The translations under genes were made by a program, and so were the position numbers. Of a DNA stretch of 64,000 nt, positions 21,361 through 31,626 are shown piece after piece. Position 1 is the first letter of the stretch, and each line of letters starts with the position of its first letter. This DNA comes from Rhizopus arrhizus (lineage: Eukaryota; Mucoromycota; Mucoromycetes; Mucorales; Rhizopodaceae): the NCBI GenBank assembly GCA_024220505.1, contig JAKZZE010000007.1, positions 1,550,001 to 1,614,000 on the forward strand, written 5' to 3'. The notes under the pieces are model-generated. The model was not told the origin of the DNA. It ran no database searches and was given only the letters and a program-made list of their open reading frames with translations.

Positions 21361-23590
21361 TATCTGCCAAACAATTAGAAAGACTTTACAAGACCAAACA
21401 AATTGAAGAATGCTATTTTGCTCAAGTACATCTTAAAGAAAATGAAATGGTATATCTAAACAATATAAATGATATTGATGCTTCATGGTCTACAGAATTT
21501 AGCAAGGAGTTCCCTGAAGTATTTAAAGGCGAAATCACAGGATTGCCTCCAATGAGGGACACTCAAGATATAATTGTGACAAAGCCTGATACTGTACCGG
21601 TATCAAGACCACCATACAAAATGTCACCTCTAGAATTTTCTGAACTGCAAAAACAACTGAATGAACTGCTAAATAAAGGACTGATTGAGCCATGTGCTTC
21701 GGAGTGGTCAAATCCTGTGCTTTTTGTTAGAAAACCAAATGGTGATTTAAGAATGTGCTGTGACTATCGTATGCTGAACAAGGTTACTTTAAAACAAAAG
21801 ATACAACTACCAAGGATAGATGAATGTTTAGAGAGACTACACAATGCTAAGCATTTTACCTCTTTGGATTTGACTAATGGATTCCATCAACAGAGAATAA
21901 CCGAAGCTGACTCTATCAAAACTGCAATAAGTACTCGTTATGGTCAATTCTGTTGGAAAGTGGTACCTTTTGGTTTGTCTAATAGTGGTCCTGCGTTCCA
22001 AAAAATGATGAATTCGGTATTATCGGAATATATTGATAAGTTCGTAATGGTCTATCTTGATGATATTCTGATATTTACAAATGGAAATGAAGAACAACAT
22101 AAAGAGCATGTACGCTTAGTGTTGAAGAAACTAGACGAAGCTAAGCTTATTATAAACAAAAAGAAATGCAAATTTAATCGAAAAGAACTAACCTTCCTTG
22201 GATTTACTATCAATGAAAAAGGCATTCATCCTGACAACAAAAAAGTTGAAGCGATTCAGTCATGGCCAGTTCCAAAGAACGTCCAACAAGTTAGACAATT
22301 CATTGGATTAGCACAACACTATAGAAGATTTATTCCGGGCTTTGCAAGTATTGCTGCATCCTTGACAGATTTAACAAAAGGTACTGGTCACAAATGTCGT
22401 GCCATCACATGGAATGATGAATGTCAAAAGAGCTTCGATTTAATCAAGAAAATGATTTCAAGTGCTCCAGTCTTGATGACCCCTGATATGAACAAACCAT
22501 TTCGAATTGAATGTGATGCAAGTGATTTTGCGATTGGTGCTGTACTCATGCAAGAAGAATCTGAAGGAATATGGAAACCATTGGCTTTTGAATCGAAGAA
22601 ATTGTCGCAAGCGGAAAGAAACTACCCTGCACAAGAGAGAGAACTACTCAGTATATTGCATGCTCTGAGAACTTGGAGATGCTTTATCGAAGGTAATTCT
22701 TATCAAATATTCACTGATCACTTGCCCTTAAAGTACCTACGATCTCAAAACAAGCCGACTCCCAGATTGGTAAGATGGTTAAGTGAAATTGAGCTATATG
22801 ATCCTGAAATCTTGTACAAACCTGGTGCTGACAATCAAATTCCTGATCTACTATCGAGAAGAGATGGCCCTGACTCAATTCCTGACCCTAAATCTATACA
22901 ACCGAGATATGTCTATCATATAACTGCGGCGCTCAAGTCACTTCCCATATTAGAGCAAGATCCCATACAAGATTGGCCTCTGCATTACTTGAATGATCAA
23001 GATAAATGGCCTGAGAAGCTAAAGGATAGTTTAATCAAGTTGAAACACCATTTCGTGATTAAGGACAAGCAGGTTTATAGAATTGAAAAGATACAAAAGA
23101 CTGACAATCATATCGAACTTAAGTTTATACCCTTTTCAAGAAGAGCTGACTTAGTAAATGATTTTCATGCTGGATATGGTCACTCTGGTCGAACCACAAT
23201 ATATCATTTGATGAAGACACGTGTTTGGTGGCCTCGTATGCAAGAAGACATCAACGCTTGGATTTCTAAATGCCCAAAGTGTCAACTGGCTGCTTCTCCT
23301 GATAAAAACAATCACCATGCTCCTATGAAGCCTTTGGAAGTACCTCCAGCTTTTTCAAGATGGCATCTTGATTTTATAGGTGAACTGCCTATTACAAGGA
23401 ATGGAAACCGATGGCTTCTGATGGCTGTAGACTATACTACCAATTGGCCTATTGCTAGAGCACTGAAAAATGCAACAGGTGAAGAAATTGTAAAATTTAT
23501 ATATGAAGAAATAGTTATGCGTTTTGGGTGCCCACAAGAAATCATTACAGATAGAGGACCAAATTTCATGTCCAAGGTTGTGAAGCAATA
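21315..23590 (+). pseudogene. gypsy1 RT, RNase H and integrase (N-terminal part)
   Basis: RT blocks: MCCDYRMLNKVT, FTSLDLTNGFHQ, FGLSNSGPAFQ and the active site VYLDDILIF. RNase H: FRIECDASDFAIGAVL, ERELLSILHALRTW, QIFTDHLPLKYL. Integrase: zinc-binding HAGYGH...HLMKTRVWWP...CPKCQLA, then the core start RWHLDFIGELP and DRGPNF. The frame is open from 21315; the gypsy2 insertion at 23591 (target CAATA) cuts the integrase core. The downstream piece is at 29990-30688. Together they would give a complete integrase. RT copies the element's RNA in particles; integrase inserts the DNA in the nucleus. Confidence 0.9.
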
Positions 23591-24239
23591 TGTTAAGGAT
23601 ACATAAGATTATAGTCACTTTATTTTAGTAAAAGGAATCATATATGATCCTGAATAATATGTTGACATAACTTGGAATCATTTATAACATTATTCCCAAC
23701 ACAGATAAATAAAATACTTTGATTAGATTTTTATATTAAGCTTTATTCATATTAACTTCACATAGTCAAATAAGATGACATGGTTGTAATATAGTTTAGT
23801 GATAGTATGAGCATGTTGAATAAGGAATGACGATTACTTACCGGATCATCATTAGTCATGAAAACATTTATCCTGACTGAGATATTATTGTTAACAATGA
23901 TATCCAATCACGGAACTAAAAGTCTTTATATTCATCCGTACCGTCTCCTTAAATAGTTATATCTGAAACCATCCCAATAGCATAATTGACAATACAAGCT
24001 AGGAACAGGCTAAACTAATAATTAGAAATAGTAATCATCTATTCTGTCAAATTGATTATAAATCTGTCCTAATTCTTTATCCGTATCATGTCTATAAATA
24101 CTCTCACTTTTTACATGTAGAATTTATTTTTATCATATAATAGTTATCTTAACTTAATAAAGAGATACCAAGTTCTAACAGTATTTCTTTATCTTTGATT
24201 GCTATATTATATTTACCTAAAACTCCCCTTTCCTAAACA
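23591..24239 (+). repeat. gypsy2 5' LTR
   Basis: 649 bp. TATAAATA at about 24092 is a candidate TATA box and AATAAAG at about 24157 a polyadenylation signal. The LTR is followed directly by TTTTTTACTGTTAATTAC, not by a TGG-type primer site. Confidence 0.93.
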
Positions 24240-24263
24240 TTTTTTACTGTTAATTACTTGCAA

Positions 24264-27200
24264 ATGAATTCTACTGTTGAAAACTCTGGTGTTAATACTG
24301 CTGAAACTAATTCTATGGCCGCAGCAAGTGGTTCCAATGACTATTCACAAGACTTCAATGAAGATTCTTCCTTGTCTTCTGCTGGTATGTCTATTCAAGA
24401 TGATTCAGCTATGGTTGTTGACTCTGTTTCTGGTTTTGTACCTTCTTCTGTGGTGACAAATAAGAAGGAGGACAACGTTGCCATTAATCTCACGCAACTG
24501 CGCAGTGAGATGGATGAGCAGTTGAAGATGTTTTGTCATGTAAGGGCTTCAGGTGATGATGCAACCATTGATGAAGCACTTCGAGGGATAGATAAAACAA
24601 AGCGCAGAATTGCAGCAATGTTAGAATGTCAATCCTTTTTCAAGAAACTTGACATGCATCAAAACCCCACTGGAGGTAGCAATGCGGTTTCTGCTGGGCT
24701 TTCCTTGTCTCATAGGGATTTGCCTAAATTTCAGTTGGCTACCAGTGTCCTTAGACCCTTTCCAAATGAAGAGGTTTTTGAATCTGTGGAGCACTTCTTG
24801 ACGAAATTTGAAAACATCATTGAGGGTTCCTCATATCAGAGTGTTGAGCATGTTTGGAAAAAGTTTTTACCACTTTGCTTACCTTACAGTGACAATGCCT
24901 GGGTAGAGACCGAGCTCAAAAGATGTAGGAATTGGTCCGAAGCAAGACAAGCATTCGTAGATCATCATGGATCAAGCATGTCTAGTAGCTATTACAATGA
25001 CTTGGTTTTTACAATGACGATGAGCAGCAAGGAATCTATTAGTGATTATTCTAAGAAATTTCTGCAAGCTGTTTTTTATGCGGGACTTCCTAAGGATGAT
25101 CCACGTATCGCTGATCGTTTTTTGGCATCGTTGACGCTACCTGTCCAAACAATCATCCGTATGACTGTGACAAGAGTAGAAGGAAAACGAAGCAGACCCC
25201 ACAATTGGACGGTCGAGTACTTATCGCAAGTGGGACGTGATGTCCTTGGTGACGATAACAGTCTGTATGCTGAAGCCACTGCTATGATTCCTGGTGCAAA
25301 TCGGGTAAAGAAGCAAGAAGGTGTAGGTCATGGGCTTGCAAGCAAGCATCGCATTAGCAAGCCTATCAAGGCAAACAAGTTGGCCAAATCTTTCTTTTGT
25401 TCCCATCATGGAAAAAATAACACTCATAATTCCAATGATTGTTACAGCCTGAAGAATAGAGCTGAGAAGAGCACGGAGAAAAAAGAAAATAATTGTTACA
25501 AGTGCCATCAACCATGGTTTAAAGGCCATGTATGCAAAAAAGATGAGCCTAGAAGAGTTCTTGCTGTTTCCAAGATAGAGAAACAAGAAGACAGTCAAAT
25601 TGACAAGGCCACTGCCGAAGTTGAGGCGATGATGGAAGACTTGAGTTACGATTGTAAGTATCCAAGTAAAAACAAGGATAAAGCATGTAGTGATAACAAT
25701 GCATTTAACTTATTGACTCCCATCTTTATAGAGAACGTAAAGCTTATTGGTTTGATTGATACTGGAAGCGATGCAAGTTTCATTGATATCATTTCTTTGA
25801 ATAAAAAGTTAAAAATCAATAAAGTTAATAAAATTACTGGTTCCTATAATTTTTTGTCTCATAATAATGAAATTTCTCGTATTGGGATTACTGATCCGTT
25901 GCAATTTAAATATGCAAATGGTATTCAGTTTAAACACTCATTAGAAGTAATAAAGTTTAACAAAGAATTCGAATTTGATATTCTTCTTGGAACTGATATC
26001 TTGCCTAAAATGAATATTGGTTTAACTGGTGTAGCATTTAAATTGGATGGTGAACATTCACACTCTGATACTACAGCCAACGATAATCTAATTTTAGAAA
26101 ATATCAATATTGATCGTGAAAATAAATATGAGCCTGATAATTCGCCAGCTGGTACTCCCAGTCAAAGGGCAGAATTTTTCAAAATAATTAAAGAGGCCAT
26201 TGATGAGAACCAGAGCATTCCTATTGAATCTTCATGTCCAATGCCTGAGTCCATTATCCACCTTCCCACTAAAGAAGGCGCTACGGCTTATAGACGGCAA
26301 TATCCAATTCCGCACGCTTTAAGACCAGTATTAGACAAGCAAATAAAAGAATGGTTGGAGACTGGTACCATTATCAAGTCCAAAATCAACACATCTTTTA
26401 ATAGTCCACTCCTTCTCGTTCCTAAGAGAAATAAAGCTGGTGAAATTGTTAATCATCGGGTGTGTTTGGATGTGAGACTGTTGAATAAAATATTACCTCC
26501 CACTTTCAATTATCCTGTTCCATTGATCAGAGATATCTTTGATAACCTGGCTGGTAAAAAGGTGTTTACAACACTTGATTTGTCTAATGCATACCATCGA
26601 TTCAAAGTTGCATCTGAAGATGTACATAAATTAACCTTCACACATAACAATGCCCAATATTCTTTCATTAAAGGATGTTTTGGAGTAAAAATGCTAACTT
26701 CCCAATTCCAAAAGTGCTTAGCAACCCTATTTGATGGGATTGACTGTGTACAAAACTTTGTTGATGACTGTATTATTGCTAGTGATAGTCATGAACAGCA
26801 TGCAAAAGATGTGAAATTGGTGATTGATAAGCTAACCTCTGTGAATTTAATAATAAATCCAGAAAAATGTGTATGGTTTCAACAATCAGTTCGACTTTTA
26901 GGCTTTGTTGTAAACACGACAGGCACTAAAGTAGATCGTAAAAAGCTAACAAATGTTGAAAATTGGCCACTTCCTAACAAAAGTAATAAGCAAATCCAAC
27001 AATTTATGGGTTTGATCAACTACTTTAGAGAATACATCCCAATGATTTCCAGAGTAGCTGAACCAATCACAAGATTGAGTAATGCTGCCAATGTGGAAGA
27101 GTTGTGGACTGATGAGCAAACAAACAGTTTTTATGCTTTAAAAAAGATCTTGCAGTCAGACATGATTTTGCATTATCCCAATTTAAATAAAAAGTTCTAT

Positions 27201-29183
27201 GTGGCTACAGATGCATCGTTATATGGTGTTGCGGCAGTTCTTTATCAAAAAGACGAACATGATCGTGACAAGTATATCAGTTTTATCTCCTCTTCGTTGA
27301 CACCTTCGCAAAGACGTTGGAGTACAACTAAAAGAGAGCTGTATGCAATCGTATTAGCACTCAACAAATTCAGGAAATTTTTATGGGGCAGACACTTTAC
27401 CGTTTATAGTGATCATAAAGCCTTAGTTTATCTACATACCCAGAAAATTGCTAATCCTATGATGATCGGCTGGATTGAGACACTTCTTGACTTTGATTTT
27501 GATGTAGTCCATATCCCTGGTATATTGAATAAGCTTCCTGACATGTTAAGCCGTTTGTATCCACCTTTACAGGATAGCTACAAACTGGTGGAGGATAATG
27601 TGCCAAGCAAATTAGATAACCGTAACAAGAAAAGAGTTATTGCTAAAAGAAAGAAATATAGCAGAGACAAAATTATTAATGTTCTTGCTACAAAATTGAT
27701 AGAAACTAAAAATGAACGTACCGATTACATGACTCCTCCTGAAGAAGAGAGAGATGCTATACTTAGAGAAACACATTCCTTTGGACATTATGGATACCAA
27801 GCAATAGTCAGAGACATTCATAGTCGAGGCATGCATTGGACTAATATTTATGATGAAGCAAAGAGTATTGTGAGTTCCTGTACCGAATGTCAGAAACATA
27901 ACATTAGCAAGAGAGGCTATCACCCTTTGACTAACGTTATGGCTAATAGGCCGTTTGATCATATAGCTATTGATCTTGCAGGACCACTTCCAGTGACGGA
28001 TGAGGGTTACTTGTTCTTATTAGTTGTCACTGACATTTGTACAAAATACGTTGTAATCAGGGCACTAAAAAACAAACAATCAGATACCATTGCAAAACAG
28101 CTAATTAATATCTTTGGAGATTATGGATTTCCACGAATCATCCAAAGTGACAATGGAACTGAATTCAGAAATGCTTTAATGACAAGTATATCAAAAAACC
28201 TTGGAATAGATCGTAGATACTCTACTGCGTATCATCCACAAGGTAATGGAAGTGCTGAAGCTAGTGTAAAAATTGCATTGAATACATTGAGAAAGATGGT
28301 ACAATCCAATAGTAGAGATTGGGATCATTATCTTCCAATTGTACAACTCTGTATGAACAGATACATAAAAAACAAATCACTAAGCTCTCCATTCTCACTC
28401 ATGTATGCTCGCAGAGTAAACTTACCTGACGATTATACAAATAAAGAAAAGTATCCACTCCCAAAAGATGTAATGACCATCAAAGAACTTGAAGAACGAG
28501 TCAATTACATGGAAAATGTTATATTTCCTGCCATAAATGAAAGAACCCAAAAAATTAATGAGGAGTATAGTAAGAGATACAATGATAAAAATATACTTGT
28601 AAATATCCCCAATGGAACACATGTAATGGTTAGACTGAATAGTAGAAGTGGGAAACTTGCACCACTATACGAAGGACCTTATACAGTGGTTCGAAGGAAC
28701 AAAGGAGGATCATATGAGTTAAAAGATGAGCAGAATGAATTAATGCATCGTAACTATACGCCATCTGAATTAAAAATAGTGCATATAGATGAATCTAATA
28801 TTGAAGATGAATACTATGAGCTTGAAGACATTAGAGATCATCGTGGACCTTCTGGCAATAGAGAGTATTTGGTAAAATGGGCTGGTTATGGTGAGCGTGC
28901 CAACACATGGCAAAAGGCCGGTGATTTCACAGACCCAACTATCATACAAAAATATTGGGATAAACAAGACGAACTGAAAAAGTTGGAACATGAGAGAGCT
29001 GAACAAATTGTGAAAAAAGCATCATCCAATTCCATATATAATAAGTCCAATAGAAATTCCACACCTAAAGTGAGTGATGAGAAGAAAGTAAATTCTGTTG
29101 AGACAAAGAAAAGAACTCTTCCTACAAATCTTAGCAGAGAAGAAAGATTGTTAAAGAGAAGACTTAACAAGGAGAAAAAATAA
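24264..29183 (+). CDS. gypsy2 Gag-Pol polyprotein with chromodomain (1639 aa)
   Basis: One open frame from the ATG at 24264, only 24 bp after the LTR. Order: gag capsid (about 150-370); zinc-knuckle-like CYKCHQPWFKGHVC (about 412); protease LIGLIDTGSDASF (about 495); RT with VCLDVRLLNK, FTTLDLSNAYHRF and the active site FVDD (about 832, instead of the usual YxDD); RNase H (FYVATDASLYGV, STTKRELYAIVLAL, VYSDHKALVYL; about 975-1060); integrase with HHCC zinc finger (CTECQKH) and DDE core (AIDLAGP, QSDNGTEF, AEASVKIALN; about 1165-1400); then a chromodomain (YELEDIRDHR, YLVKWAGY, NTWQ; about 1512-1567) and a basic tail. Chromodomains of this clade steer integration to particular chromatin. No frameshift between gag and pol. 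Intact and possibly functional. Confidence 0.95.
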   Translation: MNSTVENSGVNTAETNSMAAASGSNDYSQDFNEDSSLSSAGMSIQDDSAMVVDSVSGFVPSSVVTNKKEDNVAINLTQLRSEMDEQLKMFCHVRASGDDATIDEALRGIDKTKRRIAAMLECQSFFKKLDMHQNPTGGSNAVSAGLSLSHRDLPKFQLATSVLRPFPNEEVFESVEHFLTKFENIIEGSSYQSVEHVWKKFLPLCLPYSDNAWVETELKRCRNWSEARQAFVDHHGSSMSSSYYNDLVFTMTMSSKESISDYSKKFLQAVFYAGLPKDDPRIADRFLASLTLPVQTIIRMTVTRVEGKRSRPHNWTVEYLSQVGRDVLGDDNSLYAEATAMIPGANRVKKQEGVGHGLASKHRISKPIKANKLAKSFFCSHHGKNNTHNSNDCYSLKNRAEKSTEKKENNCYKCHQPWFKGHVCKKDEPRRVLAVSKIEKQEDSQIDKATAEVEAMMEDLSYDCKYPSKNKDKACSDNNAFNLLTPIFIENVKLIGLIDTGSDASFIDIISLNKKLKINKVNKITGSYNFLSHNNEISRIGITDPLQFKYANGIQFKHSLEVIKFNKEFEFDILLGTDILPKMNIGLTGVAFKLDGEHSHSDTTANDNLILENINIDRENKYEPDNSPAGTPSQRAEFFKIIKEAIDENQSIPIESSCPMPESIIHLPTKEGATAYRRQYPIPHALRPVLDKQIKEWLETGTIIKSKINTSFNSPLLLVPKRNKAGEIVNHRVCLDVRLLNKILPPTFNYPVPLIRDIFDNLAGKKVFTTLDLSNAYHRFKVASEDVHKLTFTHNNAQYSFIKGCFGVKMLTSQFQKCLATLFDGIDCVQNFVDDCIIASDSHEQHAKDVKLVIDKLTSVNLIINPEKCVWFQQSVRLLGFVVNTTGTKVDRKKLTNVENWPLPNKSNKQIQQFMGLINYFREYIPMISRVAEPITRLSNAANVEELWTDEQTNSFYALKKILQSDMILHYPNLNKKFYVATDASLYGVAAVLYQKDEHDRDKYISFISSSLTPSQRRWSTTKRELYAIVLALNKFRKFLWGRHFTVYSDHKALVYLHTQKIANPMMIGWIETLLDFDFDVVHIPGILNKLPDMLSRLYPPLQDSYKLVEDNVPSKLDNRNKKRVIAKRKKYSRDKIINVLATKLIETKNERTDYMTPPEEERDAILRETHSFGHYGYQAIVRDIHSRGMHWTNIYDEAKSIVSSCTECQKHNISKRGYHPLTNVMANRPFDHIAIDLAGPLPVTDEGYLFLLVVTDICTKYVVIRALKNKQSDTIAKQLINIFGDYGFPRIIQSDNGTEFRNALMTSISKNLGIDRRYSTAYHPQGNGSAEASVKIALNTLRKMVQSNSRDWDHYLPIVQLCMNRYIKNKSLSSPFSLMYARRVNLPDDYTNKEKYPLPKDVMTIKELEERVNYMENVIFPAINERTQKINEEYSKRYNDKNILVNIPNGTHVMVRLNSRSGKLAPLYEGPYTVVRRNKGGSYELKDEQNELMHRNYTPSELKIVHIDESNIEDEYYELEDIRDHRGPSGNREYLVKWAGYGERANTWQKAGDFTDPTIIQKYWDKQDELKKLEHERAEQIVKKASSNSIYNKSNRNSTPKVSDEKKVNSVETKKRTLPTNLSREERLLKRRLNKEKK

Positions 29184-29340
29184 TAATAAAAAAAAGAAAA
29201 ACGGACAAAGATAGTCACGGTAAATTACCCCGCAATTTAGCATGAAAATGATCTACCAAATTGATTAGACATTTCATAACGCATACTTATTCACTTTTAT
29301 GCCGAATCAACAAGGTGTTGTTGAATCTGGTGGAGGATAA

Positions 29341-29989
29341 TGTTAAGGATACATAAGATTATAGTCACTTTATTTTAGTAAAAGGAATCATATATGATCC
29401 TGAATAATATGTTGACATAACTTGGAATCATTTATAACATTATTCCCAACACAGATAAATAAAATACTTTGATTAGATTTTTATATTAAGCTTTATTCAT
29501 ATTAACTTCACATAGTCAAATAAGATGACATGGTTGTAATATAGTTTAGTGATAGTATGAGCATGTTGAATAAGGAATGACGATTACTTACCGGATCATC
29601 ATTAGTCATGAAAACATTTATCCTGACTGAGATATTATTGTTAACAATGATATCCAATCACGGAACTAAAAGTCTTTATATTCATCCGTACCGTCTCCTT
29701 AAATAGTTATATCTGAAACCATCCCAATAGCATAATTGACAATACAAGCTAGGAACAGGCTAAACTAATAATTAGAAATAGTAATCATCTATTCTGTCAA
29801 ATTGATTATAAATCTGTCCTAATTCTTTATCCGTATCATGTCTATAAATACTCTCACTTTTTACATGTAGAATTTATTTTTATCATATAATAGTTATCTT
29901 AACTTAATAAAGAGATACCAAGTTCTAACAGTATTTCTTTATCTTTGATTGCTATATTATATTTACCTAAAACTCCCCTTTCCTAAACA
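29341..29989 (+). repeat. gypsy2 3' LTR
   Basis: Same length and, as far as I can read, same sequence as 23591-24239. Preceded by TGGTGGAGGATAA, a purine-rich candidate second-strand primer. Confidence 0.93.
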
Positions 29990-30688
29990 CAATATATAAA
30001 AAAAATTAAGACTCGCCACAATTTGACTAGTGCCTTTCATCCAAGAACAAATGGAAAATGCGAGAGGCTCAACCAAACATTCAAGAAAATGCTCACCAAA
30101 TATGTTGATGGTGCTGTTCACAGTTGGGACGAGTATATAGATGCTGCTTTATTTGCTTGTCGCATTCGAAAACATACCACTACCGGCTTTAGCCCATTTT
30201 ATCTAACTTATGGAGTTGATCCTCGTATTCCTGGTGACCATCAAAGACCTTTTATACAAGAATTCGTTGAACAGGATGCCGAGTTGATCTCCCAAAATGC
30301 TTTGGACTATCTTAGGCGATTACGTGAAAACCGTTACCTTGCAGAAGAAAGATTAAGGAAACAATCTGCTATTGACAAAGCTCGTTGGGATTCACTGCTG
30401 AAAAATCAGAACATACAAGTGTTTACTGTTGGTGATTACGTATTAATGCGGCATGAAAGCAAGAAAGGTTTGGAATACAATTGGATGGGTCCTTACAAGG
30501 TGATCAAGCGAAACTTAGATTTTAACACATATCAACTGCAAGAAGTTTCGGGCAAGATCTATTCCTCTTGGGTACATACTGACAGACTACACCTGTGCAA
30601 ATACAATGGTTCTTCTATAAACAAAGCCTGGTACGTTCCTAGAGCAGCTCGAAATGAAGACGACACACATGTTTCTGCTTCGACTTAA
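29990..30688 (+). pseudogene. gypsy1 integrase C-terminal part
   Basis: Continues the integrase core split by gypsy2: SAFHPRTNGKCERLNQTFK holds the third catalytic residue (E in CERLNQ). The tail GVDPRIPGDHQRPF and a GPY/F-like module (YNWMGPYKVIKR) follow. Stop at 30688. The CAATA target copy at 29990-29994 gives the junction codon. No chromodomain is visible, unlike gypsy2. Confidence 0.9.
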
Positions 30689-30762
30689 TAATCTGATTTC
30701 CTTTGGTTTCCTTCTCCTTACTTAGTTGATAAGAGACTATCAACATTTTGGAGAGGGGGTAT

Positions 30763-31034
30763 TGTCATATCTTTTTATTCTATATATGGATATTTGTGTT
30801 GCTTTCCTTTTAATGAAGTTTGTATTCAACAAGTTACATGCTATGACTCACAAGAGAGTTGTTTATATTCAATATCAACATGACTCATGAATTATGACAA
30901 TACTTGTATATATCTTAGTTTTGTAAAGTAATATAAATAGACATAATAATTATTAGAAATAAAAGGAAAAGATCCACTACCTAATCTTTAAGACTATATT
31001 TCCTTTTATATACAATACTATAAAGAACACGACA
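30763..31034 (+). repeat. gypsy1 3' LTR
   Basis: 272 bp, same as 17642-17913. It ends 94 bp from the 3' end of the tRNA-Gln gene. The polypurine tract lies immediately upstream. Confidence 0.92.
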
Positions 31035-31128
31035 ATAGCTACAGTAGAATCAAAAGATGTGACACAACCACGACAGTATGTGAGACGAAAAAAATTAGCA
31101 ACAGTTTATCAAAAATGACTGAGTTATT

Positions 31129-31200
31129 AGGTCCCACCGAGAATCGAACTCGGATCACCGGATTCAAAGACCGATATGATAACCATTACACTATAGGACC
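31129..31200 (-). tRNA. tRNA-Gln (anticodon TTG)
   Basis: The minus strand starts GGTCCTATAGTGTAATGG, with 7-bp acceptor pairing GGTCCTA/TGGGACC (first base pairs strong, one wobble). Anticodon loop CTTTGAA (anticodon TTG), and T arm with GAGTTCGATTCTC (B box). Discriminator T. Overall pattern is that of eukaryotic tRNA-Gln. One T-T mismatch closes the anticodon stem. No intron. Its first 14 nt are the target duplication of the LINE, so the LINE begins at the next base upstream of the mature tRNA. Confidence 0.92.
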
Positions 31201-31626
31201 ACTTTTCTTTCGTATTTCGAAACTTTTACTTGGCTCCGCCACCGGATAAAAGTTTTGCCATCAAGCGATTTTCTTAAAGAAGAGTATTAGCACAGTATAC
31301 ACAGTAAAGACGTACCTGTAAAGATACAGTCAACCACACCCAAAGCACCCCAAGACCTGCCAACACTCTCAGGCACTAAGATCTCTGACATCCGTAGCAC
31401 CATTTCGACATCTCAAGATCTTGATTTGGAATCATTAGCAAAGGTAGATCAACCCACATCAGGAAGCATCCATCCGTCTACACAGACTCACCAATCCGTC
31501 TCTGTAAACACTCCTGAATCACCCTCACCACTCACTCCAAGCAAGCGTCTGTTCTCTGTCCGTACGCCACCACTTGTGCCAATCGACATTCGCACCAGTC
31601 CAGCTCCTGCCATTATTACTTCCGTA

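Larger units (their letters stand above)
23591..29989 (+). mobile_element. gypsy2: intact chromovirus-type Ty3/gypsy element, 6399 bp
   Basis: LTRs of 649 bp (23591-24239 and 29341-29989) appear identical, starting TGTTAAGGATACATAAG and ending CCTAAACA. The target duplication CAATA lies at 23586-23590 and 29990-29994. A single uninterrupted gag-pol frame fills the interior, ending in a chromodomain. All marks suggest a recent, potentially active insertion into gypsy1. Confidence 0.95.
17642..31034 (+). mobile_element. gypsy1: Ty3/gypsy retrotransposon split by two nested elements
   Basis: The two 272-bp LTRs (17642-17913 and 30763-31034) read identically. Flanks carry the 4-bp repeat ATAG (17638-17641, 31035-31038). 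After the 5' LTR comes TTGGTAGCATCTG, a primer-binding-site-like sequence. The polypurine tract GGAGAGGGGGTAT precedes the 3' LTR. Domain order gag-PR-RT-RNaseH-INT marks Ty3/gypsy. Without Tc1-D2 and gypsy2 it would be about 5.35 kb. Confidence 0.92.
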
